Program-made: the position numbers and the translations under genes | Assembly (NCBI GenBank): GCA_937894725.1 | Contig: CALAYL010000099.1 | Location: 1 to 38,501 of the forward strand | Direction of reading: 5' to 3' | Length of the DNA: 38,501 nucleotides | DNA from: an uncultured Bacteroidota bacterium | GTDB lineage: Bacteria; Bacteroidota; Bacteroidia; Chitinophagales; LD1 | Shown here: positions 26,149 through 33,655 of the stretch, in pieces | How the letters are laid out: every line of letters begins with the position of its first letter | Numbering within the stretch: position 1 is the stretch's first letter | The notes under the pieces: generated by a model | Told to the model about the DNA's origin: nothing | The model's input: the letters and a program-made list of their open reading frames with translations, nothing else | Database searches by the model: none

Positions 26149-27339
26149 ATGCCTAAAGTACTACGTATCATCAATCGCCTCAACTTAGGAGGGCCTACCT
26201 TTAATGTAGCCAACCTCACTAAATATATGGCACCAGAGTTTGAAACACTATTGGTGTCGGGCATGCGAGATGACTCAGAAGAAAGCTCAGAACATATCAT
26301 CGAAGACCTCGGTATAGAACCCCTTTATATCGAAGAGATGTATCGAGAACTAAGCCCGCTCAACGATTATAAATCATACAAAAGAATCCGAAAAATCATA
26401 GCCGATTTTAAACCCGACATTGTACATACACACGCTGCCAAATCGGGTGCAGTAGGACGTTTGGCGGCCCTACATGCAAAAGTACCTGTGGTAGTACATA
26501 CTTTTCATGGGCATGTATTTCACTCCTATTTTGGGGCTGCGAAAACACGTGTTTTTTTAGAAATAGAAAGATATTTAGGCAAACGCTCATCAGCTATTAT
26601 CACCCTTAGCGATATTCAGAAAAGAGAATTGGTTGACGACTTCAACATAGCGCCAGAAGAGCTATTTCATATCGTCCCTCTTGGATTTAATTTAGCCAAA
26701 TTTACCGAAGACAACGAGTCGAAAAGAGCTGCTTTTCGCAGCGAATGGAATGTATCGGACGATGAAATTGCTATCGGTATAGTGGGGAGATTAGTACCCG
26801 TAAAAAACCATGCTTTGTTTTTTAAGGCTATCAAGAAAGTGTGTGAGCAAACCGACAAAAAAATCAGAGCGTTCGTCATCGGTGATGGAGAGGATAGAAA
26901 AGCATTAGAGCAATTAGCTACCACTTTAGGGATTCCCTTTTCAGATCAAAAAACGGATCACAAACTATTGACTTTTACTTCATGGAGAAAAGATATAGAT
27001 GTGACCAATGCTGGCATGGACATTATTGCATTGACCTCGCTCAATGAGGGTACACCAGTGAGTTTGATAGAAGCTCAAGCATCAGCAAAACCGATCGTAT
27101 CTACTAATGTGGGAGGCATCGCCAACATAGTGCAGGAGGGGAAAACAGCCCTACTCTCACCTTCTAATGATGTAGATGCGCTGGCACAAAATCTACTTAG
27201 ATTAGTAGAAGATGCCGAGCTTCGAAAAAACCTTTCGGGGCAGGGAGTGGAATTTGTGATGGAACAGTTTAGTCACCTTAGATTGGCCAAAGATATGGGA
27301 GAGCTGTATAATCAGCTACTGCAAAATGTCAAACAATAG
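26149..27339 (+). CDS. Family 4 glycosyltransferase
   Basis: 396 residues with a GT-B fold. The N-terminus is KVLRIINRLNLGGPTFNVANL (Gly-rich acceptor loop). DIVHTHAAKSGAVGRLAA and HTFHGHVFHSYFG follow. The donor domain has GIVGRLVPVKNH, and the C-terminal LTSLNEGTPVSLIEAQASAKPIV is the E-x7-E-like GT4 motif. It is likely involved in surface-polysaccharide assembly; the sugar is unknown. I start it at the ATG at 26149, since the upstream in-frame GTG at 26107 adds 14 residues (FLKYHKILFIYKT) before a conserved family start. It stands alone on the plus strand, next to a T9SS protein gene 63 bp downstream. Confidence 0.88.
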   Translation: MPKVLRIINRLNLGGPTFNVANLTKYMAPEFETLLVSGMRDDSEESSEHIIEDLGIEPLYIEEMYRELSPLNDYKSYKRIRKIIADFKPDIVHTHAAKSGAVGRLAALHAKVPVVVHTFHGHVFHSYFGAAKTRVFLEIERYLGKRSSAIITLSDIQKRELVDDFNIAPEELFHIVPLGFNLAKFTEDNESKRAAFRSEWNVSDDEIAIGIVGRLVPVKNHALFFKAIKKVCEQTDKKIRAFVIGDGEDRKALEQLATTLGIPFSDQKTDHKLLTFTSWRKDIDVTNAGMDIIALTSLNEGTPVSLIEAQASAKPIVSTNVGGIANIVQEGKTALLSPSNDVDALAQNLLRLVEDAELRKNLSGQGVEFVMEQFSHLRLAKDMGELYNQLLQNVKQ

Positions 27340-27402
27340 TCATTTTTTATAGAAACAGTTGTTTTACAAAAAATTGCTGTAGCTTTAGTTTATAAAGCCA
27401 AA

Positions 27403-28281
27403 ATGATGACTAGATATTGTTTTCTCTTATTGTTCGTACTGAAAATGAATATATCTTTTGCTCAAACTTATGTTTACCATTCATTGATAGACACGAACCT
27501 CGCATGGTATAATGCACATGATATTGCCCCTCAAGGTCGACCAACACATTGGGAATGGCAATCAAAAGTGTCAAGCGATACCAGTATCAAAAATGGTGAA
27601 ACATATAGAAAAGTGTACCACCTGAAAAACTACAGCAGTAATCAATATGAGTCACTTATAACATCCGATGGGTCTAAGAGTTTTTACACCTTTAATAACA
27701 ACAAGAAAACACTGCTTTACAATTTTGGAGCGAGTGTAGGCGACACACTTTTTTGGAGTCTTGGTGATACTGTTTACTCTAAAGTTATATCAATAGATAG
27801 TATTGTAATTAATAATGAGCTAAGAAAAAGACTATCCATCTATTCAAATTGGCATGGACCACATTGGTTTGGATATAATGACTATTGGATAGAAGGAGTG
27901 GGTAGTTACCGATTTGGATTGTTGTCTGCTTTTTCTGAAGATATCGGTTTTGGTCTTTCGTTTTGCAGTGTTTATGAAAACAATGTTCTGCTATATCAAG
28001 CATCTACTAACTGTTATCAATATTTAGATCTAAAAGAGTTGGAAAGCTCTCAGATTGGTCTTTATCCAAATCCAACTACTGATAAAATCAGCTTGGATTT
28101 TGGCGCATTAAATGGAATTAGTGCAACCATAGTCTTGTCGGACATGCAAGGAAGAGTCATGCAAAGTCAGCAACTCTCAGATTATGCTGTAGATATGAGT
28201 AAATTATCTAAAGGCTCTTATGTACTTGAGGTGAAATTAGCAGATGGAAGGAGTATGAAAAAGAAGGTTATTAAAGAGTAA
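27403..28281 (+). CDS. Secreted protein with type A T9SS sorting domain
   Basis: 292 residues: a signal peptide (about 1-21, ending SFAQ), a ~195-residue region of unknown fold with several Trp/Tyr (THWEWQSKVSS, HGPHWFGYNDYWIEGVG), and a C-terminal type A sorting domain (about 218-292: LYPNPTTDKISLDF, VLSDMQGRVM, LSKGSYVLEVK, KKVIKE). Similar proteins are common single-domain exports in the phylum; no enzymatic residues are obvious. Two adjacent ATGs (27403, 27406) are possible starts. The 3' end overlaps the opposing acyltransferase gene by 11 bp. Confidence 0.85.
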   Translation: MMTRYCFLLLFVLKMNISFAQTYVYHSLIDTNLAWYNAHDIAPQGRPTHWEWQSKVSSDTSIKNGETYRKVYHLKNYSSNQYESLITSDGSKSFYTFNNNKKTLLYNFGASVGDTLFWSLGDTVYSKVISIDSIVINNELRKRLSIYSNWHGPHWFGYNDYWIEGVGSYRFGLLSAFSEDIGFGLSFCSVYENNVLLYQASTNCYQYLDLKELESSQIGLYPNPTTDKISLDFGALNGISATIVLSDMQGRVMQSQQLSDYAVDMSKLSKGSYVLEVKLADGRSMKKKVIKE

Positions 28282-29131
28282 ATAGACCTCCTTTCACCTC
28301 ATAAAAAAAAGTCTCCACTGCACCAAAACCCTTGTAAAACTGGGCGATAGAGGCTACCGAAGAACCTTCGAAATCAAGGGTCTTTTGACTACCTGCATTC
28401 TGTTTGATTACTTCTGAAAGTAAATAGTGCATAGCTCCGAACTTACGTCCTTCTTCATTTGTAATAGGGATAAGATGTATGATTCTGTGTGCTGTATTTA
28501 TCATGGCATTGAGTGCCACTAATTCGCCAGATTTGTTTTCTACCGCATAGATTTGAAGTAATCCCTTTTTTTTAAGTACTTCTAAAAGTATTGATACCAC
28601 TTGCGTGTGCGGATTAGAAATCTGTTGGTTATAAAATCGCACAAATTGTTCGACCGAATATTTTTGTGCAGAAAAGACCAAGTGGCTCTTAATGGCTTTT
28701 TGAATATTTCGTTTGGTGTTAGCATTAAACTCAGTAGCTATTTCTACTTGCGAATTTGCTAAATTCAATTCATAATTTACTTTCTGTTTCATGCCTATCA
28801 GCGCATTAAAACTATTTTGCTGTACATGAAAAAAAAGAAAACTCCGACTAAGTTGCTCATAAAATTGTTGCGTAATTTCTTTGTTCATTTTTAATGAAAC
28901 CACACCCAACTGTTGACAGAAATCAGGTTGATATACAAAGGGTATTATACCCCACTTTTTTTCGATAGGCAAAGGCATTACCGCTTCGTAGTCGCCATAT
29001 ACTAGCGCATCCCATCTTTCGCACACAGCATCCAAATACCAAGTATGAGCATAAGGCAAAGAGCTGGGATGCCTTGCTATCAAATCATTCCAACGATTTT
29101 CATCAATATCGATTCGCTTTAGCCGTTTCAT
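28271..29131 (-). CDS. GNAT/FemAB-like acyltransferase
   Basis: 286 residues. The C-terminal part shows the GNAT/FemAB-like pattern: FVRFYNQQISNP, then VALNAMINTAHRIIHLIPITNEEGRKFGA in pieces, then LDFEGSSVASIAQFYKGFGA near 250-270, which is the diagnostic end of this Bacteroidota family. The relatives are annotated as peptidoglycan-bridge or cell-surface acyltransferases; the acceptor is unknown. It is the last gene of a three-gene operon, and its ATG overlaps the previous stop by 4 bases (ATGA), implying translational coupling. Its 3' end overlaps the convergent T9SS gene. Confidence 0.8.
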   Translation of the reverse strand: MKRLKRIDIDENRWNDLIARHPSSLPYAHTWYLDAVCERWDALVYGDYEAVMPLPIEKKWGIIPFVYQPDFCQQLGVVSLKMNKEITQQFYEQLSRSFLFFHVQQNSFNALIGMKQKVNYELNLANSQVEIATEFNANTKRNIQKAIKSHLVFSAQKYSVEQFVRFYNQQISNPHTQVVSILLEVLKKKGLLQIYAVENKSGELVALNAMINTAHRIIHLIPITNEEGRKFGAMHYLLSEVIKQNAGSQKTLDFEGSSVASIAQFYKGFGAVETFFYEVKGGLFTL

Positions 29132-30444
29132 AACGCCAACTTTTTTCTCACCAATTCATTCCACCAAATATAGATTGCCCGCCAATCATTTTGTGTAGAT
29201 TCAAATGTGTCGTTGTGCCATAAAACCATGCAACAGCCTCGTGCTGCTATGATTTTATTCAGATAACTTTCAAGCTCATTTTTTATCCATTCATCCTTTT
29301 GCGGTTGATGATAGCGAATCGTGGCATCCATAAACACAAATGGGTAAATCGTTAAGCCAGTCGTTGATTCGCTTTCCAAATCATACCAAAAAAAAGGAGT
29401 TGCGATAGAAGCCCTAAAACCAGTCTGCTTTGCATAGCCCATGCTGTAATCTTCGGTAATACTTGATTCCAATAATTTTCGATAGCTGCTAGGTAGGCTG
29501 AATTTCAAAAAATGAAAACGATTTTTTGCAATACTTTGTTGTGTAATATCTGATAAGATTTGTCGTTCATTTTCAAATCCATTTTTAGTTGTATGGCTTT
29601 GATAGGAAAGGTGAATACCTGATGTCGCACTATCAGTCACATCGTTTATCAATGCCTGAAAATCTTTGTTTTGAACTGCGATATTCTTATCGTACTTACC
29701 CAATCTACCTTGTAGCCAAAAAAAAACGATAGGAATATGAAAACTCTCTTGAATCAAAAACCCGAATTGCTGAAAAGGATCTTTTTTGATACCTAACAAT
29801 ACTCGTGACTGTGTGGCTATCTCCAAGAAATCGAACTTAATAAGCGAACGAAAAAAAGCACCTAAATTTCTATAGACCCCTTTGTGTTTATACTTCCAAG
29901 CCATATCTACATCGACCGTGTTTATGGCAGTGGGTACATTTTCTTCAAAATGCAAATCGGGATAGTGGAGGCATAACTTTTTCTTTAAAAACATTGCATA
30001 CCAATTCACCATAGGGTTTTTCAAAAAATCATTTTTGTAGGCAATACTTTTTTCTGCTTCAAAACGATGGTGCTCATCAATATGTATGGTAGCATACTCT
30101 TCGTACCTACTCACTAAATAAAATGCGGATGCAAACAAATCAAATGGGCAACTCCGTTGTGTGGTTTGAAAAAAACCCTTTATTGTTTTACCTTCAAATA
30201 CCAGCGAAACGATGGCTAAATCTTGTGTTGAAATTCCATTCTCAAACAAAAAATCGGAGCATTGAAAATGCAGAATAGCACTACTCACCTCCTCTTTTGC
30301 GTAACTAAATTTGGGCAATTCAGCAGAAATGAAAAAAGGTAAATCATGCGTAATTTCATAACGCACAGGTATGAGTGTGTTGAAAAACAAACGCAGGGTG
30401 TAAAGCAGTCGTGGCGAGCTATGTGGCGTGTAGATAAGCAACAT
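29128..30444 (-). CDS. Polysaccharide deacetylase-family protein (DUF7033-type)
   Basis: 438 residues without a clear signal peptide. The N-terminal ~150 residues form the accessory domain seen ahead of such deacetylases (SRYEEYATIHIDEHHRFEA), followed by a NodB-like region beginning with the metal-site segment AINTVDVDMAWKYKHKG (TVDVD at about 196-200). It goes on through GIHLSYQSHTTK (the His-x-Ser part) and ends in CMVLWHNDTFES, a typical late-His motif. The expected function is removal of acetyl groups from a surface sugar polymer, as known for the superfamily; the substrate is unknown. Its ATG overlaps the previous stop by one base (TGATG), and its stop overlaps the next ATG, forming a coupled operon. 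Confidence 0.82.
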   Translation of the reverse strand: MLLIYTPHSSPRLLYTLRLFFNTLIPVRYEITHDLPFFISAELPKFSYAKEEVSSAILHFQCSDFLFENGISTQDLAIVSLVFEGKTIKGFFQTTQRSCPFDLFASAFYLVSRYEEYATIHIDEHHRFEAEKSIAYKNDFLKNPMVNWYAMFLKKKLCLHYPDLHFEENVPTAINTVDVDMAWKYKHKGVYRNLGAFFRSLIKFDFLEIATQSRVLLGIKKDPFQQFGFLIQESFHIPIVFFWLQGRLGKYDKNIAVQNKDFQALINDVTDSATSGIHLSYQSHTTKNGFENERQILSDITQQSIAKNRFHFLKFSLPSSYRKLLESSITEDYSMGYAKQTGFRASIATPFFWYDLESESTTGLTIYPFVFMDATIRYHQPQKDEWIKNELESYLNKIIAARGCCMVLWHNDTFESTQNDWRAIYIWWNELVRKKLAL

Positions 30445-31175
30445 CAGAAATCGAAATCTTCGTCTTTGGCTTTTACAGGCTTTTCCTTTTTGACTTTATA
30501 AAACATCTCATTGCGGAGATATTTTGTTTTGAGCAATGGGCAAATCTTGTATCGCTCATCTTTGGTATCGTCATAAAGTGAGTAAAGTGTTTCAAACACA
30601 TTGGCAATGCCAATTTTATCGCACCATTCAAAAGGGCCAAAGGGGTAATTTGTGCCATTTTTCATTGACAAATCAATGTCTTCGATAGTAGCAGTGCCTT
30701 CCTGTAAAGTATAGCAAGCCTCATTTATAATCATAAAAACCACACGAGGTTTTACTAGCCCTACTCTATCTTCGATAGCTAAAAATGACAAGCCCATTTT
30801 AGCCATGGTTTCAGTGAGTATGGGCATTTCAAACTTTCTATATAAACTAATTTCCCATAATTCATTGGCTATAAAGAAAGGTATGGCATTGAATCCAAAT
30901 AAGCAACATCTGATTTTTACACCATGCTCATAGACTGATTCGTTGAGCGATTTTTTTGCTGCCGATACAAATACCAATTTGTCTTTAAGCGAGGCATACT
31001 CAACTATTCGACTATTATCATCATCAAAATTTAGATCAAAAATCACATCATAATCTCCATAATCTTCTTCCTCTTCACCATCTGAGTAGTCCACCTCAAA
31101 ATCGTCAGTGACAGGCAGTTTTGCTCTCAATATATCGGCTCTTTGTAGGTCGCCTAGTAGGAGTATTTTGGTCAT
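30444..31175 (-). CDS. 3-hydroxyacyl-CoA dehydrogenase-like protein, probably catalytically degenerate
   Basis: 243 residues. The C-terminal half (about 134-228) is a clear 3-hydroxyacyl-CoA dehydrogenase C-domain: DRVGLVKPRV, NEACYTLQEG, TIEDIDLSMKNGTNYPFGPFEW and ERYKICPLL. The N-terminal NAD-binding half is unusual. It is short, the GxGxxG loop is replaced by GDLQRA (8-13), and a highly acidic stretch (DGEEEEDYGDYD, 32-43) follows. At the family's HFFNP active-site motif it reads FGFNA (93-97), so the catalytic His is Phe93, while the partner Glu (E108 in LWEIS) remains. It probably does not act as a normal dehydrogenase. The gene lies 18 bp after the hepT stump and is coupled to the deacetylase-like gene. 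Confidence 0.78.
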   Translation of the reverse strand: MTKILLLGDLQRADILRAKLPVTDDFEVDYSDGEEEEDYGDYDVIFDLNFDDDNSRIVEYASLKDKLVFVSAAKKSLNESVYEHGVKIRCCLFGFNAIPFFIANELWEISLYRKFEMPILTETMAKMGLSFLAIEDRVGLVKPRVVFMIINEACYTLQEGTATIEDIDLSMKNGTNYPFGPFEWCDKIGIANVFETLYSLYDDTKDERYKICPLLKTKYLRNEMFYKVKKEKPVKAKDEDFDF

Positions 31176-31193
31176 TTGTTTTCTTTTAACGCT

Positions 31194-31307
31194 TTAATTT
31201 TTGTCAGTAAAAAACTCTTCATACGACATTTTATGCGTATAGCTTATGATTTTATAGCCGCTATCTGCAATGCCTTCAATCAAAAATTGGTCATCTCGTT
31301 TAGACAT
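31194..31307 (-). pseudogene. hepT: Truncated HepT (HEPN) toxin gene, 37-codon remnant
   Basis: The minus strand reads MSKRDDQFLIEGIADSGY, then KIISYTHKMSYEEFFTDKN and a TAA at 31194-31196. This matches the first third of HepT/DUF86 proteins (RDD--LL-DILESI-KI--YT-GMS-EEFL-DK). Full-length HepT is about 100-115 residues; the missing part holds the R-x4-H RNase motif, so the fragment cannot be an active HEPN nuclease. It overlaps the 3' end of the nucleotidyltransferase gene by 8 bp (ATGTCTAA), as in intact mntA-hepT pairs. Only 18 bp separate its stop from the next gene, so the rest of hepT appears deleted. Too short for ordinary ORF calling. Confidence 0.7.
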
Positions 31308-31590
31308 AGTAAATCTCGTTTGAAAAGGTCTTAAAATACTTTTCCTTGATTCCGTTTTTTGAAACCAAATCCACTTTTCTTTTCAATTTTTTTTCTATAA
31401 AGTCTGCCAAGTCCACAAATTCAATACCGATAGACAGATTAAAATTGACGACTTTATCTATATCGCTATCTTTTTCAAAATCATCTCGCAATACAGAACC
31501 CAAAAGCCCAATTTCATTGACATGATAATTGGCTTGTATAGTAGGTTTGATTTGTTTTAAAACATCTTTTATATAGTCTAGCTCTTGCAT
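31300..31590 (-). CDS. mntA: Minimal nucleotidyltransferase, MntA-like antitoxin
   Basis: 96 residues, the full size of MntA (MNT-domain) proteins. The active-site pattern GSx10DxD is intact (GS at 31-32, D43-I44-D45), followed by KVVNF and the KLKRKVDLVSKNGIK segment typical of the family. In characterised systems MntA AMPylates and silences the HEPN toxin HepT. Here the partner is only a stump, so the protein is probably an orphan antitoxin. A TATCTTTG promoter element ends only 4 nt before the ATG, so the mRNA may be leaderless. It is divergent from ridA. Confidence 0.85.
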   Translation of the reverse strand: MQELDYIKDVLKQIKPTIQANYHVNEIGLLGSVLRDDFEKDSDIDKVVNFNLSIGIEFVDLADFIEKKLKRKVDLVSKNGIKEKYFKTFSNEIYYV

Positions 31591-31594
31591 ATCT

Positions 31595-31622
31595 CAAAGA
31601 TAAAAAGTTTTTGACTAGTCAA
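31595..31622 (-). promoter_or_regulatory. Promoter of mntA
   Basis: On the minus strand TATCTTTG (31595-31602) with TTG at 31620-31622 (17-nt spacer). The start site would fall at about the ATG of mntA. It overlaps the divergent ridA promoter. Confidence 0.5.
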
Positions 31623-31637
31623 GAAAGGTTATTTTCG
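31611..31637 (+). promoter_or_regulatory. Promoter of ridA
   Basis: TTG (31611-31613), a 16-nt spacer and TATTTTCG (31630-31637), 15 nt before the ATG at 31653. The spacer is slightly short for the consensus. Confidence 0.45.
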
Positions 31638-31652
31638 CCCAAAACTAATTAC

Positions 31653-32036
31653 ATGCAAAAACAAGTAGTACACACACAGAATGCTCCAAAAGCTATTGGC
31701 CCATACAGCCAAGCAGTTTGGGCGGGAGAGCTTTTGTTTCTATCTGGTCAGATAGCCTTACACCCTAGCTCGGGCGAACTAATCCAAACCAACATCCAAG
31801 ATGAAACGAATCAGGTCATGCAAAATATCAAGGCTATTTTAGTGGCTGCTGATTTAGATTTTTCAAATATCATCAAGACCTCTATTTTTCTTAAAAATAT
31901 GGATGACTTCGCAGCGGTAAATGAAGTGTATGCTACTTACTTTATGAGCGATTTTCCAGCTCGTGAAACAGTGCAAGTGTCTAAATTGCCGAAAGATGTG
32001 AATGTAGAAATAAGTGTAATAGCGATGAAGAGCTAA
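31653..32036 (+). CDS. ridA: RidA family protein (reactive enamine/imine deaminase)
   Basis: 127 residues, normal RidA (YjgF/YER057c/UK114) size. It begins MQKQVVHTQNAPKAIGPYSQAV and contains LFLSGQIA. The C-terminal PARETVQVSKLPKDVNVEISVIA holds the catalytic Arg in ARETVQV, which corresponds to Arg105 in E. coli RidA. The family hydrolyses 2-aminoacrylate and related imines that damage PLP enzymes. I use the ATG at 31653; an in-frame TTG at 31611 is the -33 element of its own promoter. It stands alone, divergent from mntA and convergent with the second GT2 gene. Confidence 0.95.
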   Translation: MQKQVVHTQNAPKAIGPYSQAVWAGELLFLSGQIALHPSSGELIQTNIQDETNQVMQNIKAILVAADLDFSNIIKTSIFLKNMDDFAAVNEVYATYFMSDFPARETVQVSKLPKDVNVEISVIAMKS

Positions 32037-32057
32037 AGGGTCTAAATTTTTATCTCC

Positions 32058-32096
32058 AGCAACTTTTCCAAAGTCTCAGACTTTGGAAAAGTTGCT
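32058..32096. terminator. 39-bp near-perfect palindrome between convergent genes (terminator-like)
   Basis: Arms of 19 nt (32058-32076 and 32078-32096) are exact reverse complements around a single central C. It lies 21 bp after the ridA stop and 1 bp after the GT2 stop. The stem is very stable, but neither side has a strong T-tract immediately after it, so it is an unusual terminator and may be something else. Confidence 0.6.
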
Positions 32097-32097
32097 C

Positions 32098-32811
32098 CTA
32101 TTTAGAGAATAGATTGTATTTCAAAATACAATAGATAGCCCTAAAACCATCTCTCCAACCTATTTTTTTGCCCTCCTCGTAGGTACGACCATAGTACGAT
32201 ATGCCTACTTCGTAGATACGTACATTTTTTACTCGAGCCGTTTTGGCGGTCACCTCTGGCTCAAATCCAAATCGCTGTTCTTTCAAATCTAGCGATTGTA
32301 TGATTTCTCTGCGCCAAAGTTTATAACACGTTTCCATATCTGTCAAATTCAGGTTGGTAAACATATTAGACAAAAAGGTCAAAAACTTATTGCCGATAGT
32401 ATGCCAGAAAAACAAGATACGGTGGGGTTTTCCGCCTATAAATCTCGACCCAAAAACAACATCTGCAAATCCATCCATAATCGGTTTGAGCAAGATATTA
32501 AACTCCTGAGGGTCGTACTCGAGGTCGGCATCTTGTACTATCACAAAATCGCCCGTAGCTTCTTTGATACCACGATGTAGCGCAGCACCTTTACCCATAT
32601 TTACGTCTTGCTTTCGATACTGTATATTCAACTCAGGATTTTGTTGGCTATAAGCCAAAATTGCTTCTTCGGTATTATCTTTAGAACAATCGTTTACAAT
32701 AATGATTTCTTTTTCAATGTTTTCAATCAAATTTACTGCTTTTATTTTGTCTAAAATAAAATGGATAGTTCTTCCCTCATTGTAGGCGGGTATAACGATA
32801 GATAATTTCAT
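32098..32811 (-). CDS. Family 2 glycosyltransferase (dolichol-phosphate mannosyltransferase-like)
   Basis: 237 residues with the DPM1-like GT2 pattern: KLSIVIPAYNEGRTI, IIIVNDCSKDNTEE, NMGKGAALHRGI, IVQDADLEYDPQEF (DxD-type site), VVFGSRFI and FGFEPEVTAKTARVKNVRI, ending GWRDGFRAIYCILKYN. No transmembrane helix is present at the C-terminus. It most likely makes a polyprenyl-phosphate sugar. It is paralogous to the GT2 at 6886-7620 (shared order of motifs, both ending with a GW/SW-RDG/KDG segment), but lies alone rather than with GT-C genes. A -7 element is at 32837-32844. Confidence 0.9.
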   Translation of the reverse strand: MKLSIVIPAYNEGRTIHFILDKIKAVNLIENIEKEIIIVNDCSKDNTEEAILAYSQQNPELNIQYRKQDVNMGKGAALHRGIKEATGDFVIVQDADLEYDPQEFNILLKPIMDGFADVVFGSRFIGGKPHRILFFWHTIGNKFLTFLSNMFTNLNLTDMETCYKLWRREIIQSLDLKEQRFGFEPEVTAKTARVKNVRIYEVGISYYGRTYEEGKKIGWRDGFRAIYCILKYNLFSK

Positions 32812-32836
32812 ATAGAAAGCATATTTAAAAAGTAGG

Positions 32837-32844
32837 CAAAGGTA
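32837..32844 (-). promoter_or_regulatory. Probable -7 element of the second GT2 gene
   Basis: The minus strand reads TACCTTTG, matching TANNTTTG, 25 nt before the ATG at 32811. The nearest TTG (32869-32871) is 24 nt upstream, longer than ideal. The rest of the 202-bp gap to the next gene shows nothing else. Confidence 0.45.
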
Positions 32845-33013
32845 ATTATAAATTTAGAAAAATGAATCCAACTATTCTAGCGGTATAATCATAGCTAATC
32901 AACGTGTTAAGCTGCAAAAAAACCTATCAATGGCTTGTTAATTTAGCTAAATAGACGAAATTTACCATAATAATATTACTAAACTTATCGCAAGATTTTG
33001 TATATTCGATAGT

Positions 33014-33646
33014 ATGTATAGAGTATCCTTGATTATATTGTTTGTATTTGCGAACATTAATCGTTCGCTTGATTGTGAAGCATTGCCTATAGACTTGCAG
33101 CCAAGCGCAGTATCGAGCCTTTATCACGATTGCGGTTTAGAAAAAATGATAAGTATCGAAGCCTTTAATCATTCTCTTAGTGGTTACAATAAATTCTCAC
33201 CAGATAAACCCATCATCGCCATTTGTGACTTTACAAAACCATCTACTGAAGAGCGCTTTTTTATAATAGATATTGAACATAAAAAGGTGTTGTATAAGTC
33301 GCTGGTTGCTCACGGAAAAAATTCTGGAGACATAATGGCCACACACTTTTCCAATCAACCAGAATCGTTGCAGAGTTCATTAGGATTTTACAAGATAGGG
33401 GCGATTATCCAAAGTCCAAAACATGGGGTGGCATTATTACTACATGGACTGGAGAAAGCAAAAAATGACAATGCATTAAAAAGACAAATCATCATGCATG
33501 GCGCAGACTATGTGTGTCAAAAATTTGTTAGTCAATATGGTCGTCTTGGAAGAAGTTTTGGCTGTCCTGCATTACCAAATTCATTAATGAAAGAAGTGGC
33601 ACCCATCCTACAAAATGGAGCCTTACTTTATATCTATGCAGGCTAA
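33014..33646 (+). CDS. L,D-transpeptidase catalytic-domain protein, YkuD_2 type
   Basis: 210 residues with a short hydrophobic N-terminus (MYRVSLIILFVFANI). The C-terminal half matches the 'murein L,D-transpeptidase catalytic domain family' (PF13645-like): LVAHGKNSGD near 98-106, LLLHGLE at 141-147, IIMHGADYV (H162) and GRSFGCPALP (catalytic Cys184). It would act on peptidoglycan in the periplasm. It is followed after 9 bp by a second, unrelated L,D-transpeptidase gene, so the two are probably co-transcribed. A TATATTCG element ends only 5 nt before the ATG, so the true transcription start is uncertain. Confidence 0.88.
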   Translation: MYRVSLIILFVFANINRSLDCEALPIDLQPSAVSSLYHDCGLEKMISIEAFNHSLSGYNKFSPDKPIIAICDFTKPSTEERFFIIDIEHKKVLYKSLVAHGKNSGDIMATHFSNQPESLQSSLGFYKIGAIIQSPKHGVALLLHGLEKAKNDNALKRQIIMHGADYVCQKFVSQYGRLGRSFGCPALPNSLMKEVAPILQNGALLYIYAG

Positions 33647-33655
33647 ACTTGCAGT

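Noticed and set aside
31611..31652. Extended RidA start at TTG 31611
   Set aside because: The TTG is part of the likely ridA promoter, and RidA proteins start near MQKQ.
33001..33008. TATATTCG as the certain promoter of the first L,D-transpeptidase
   Set aside because: It ends 5 nt before the ATG and has no TTG partner at the right distance, so it may be chance.
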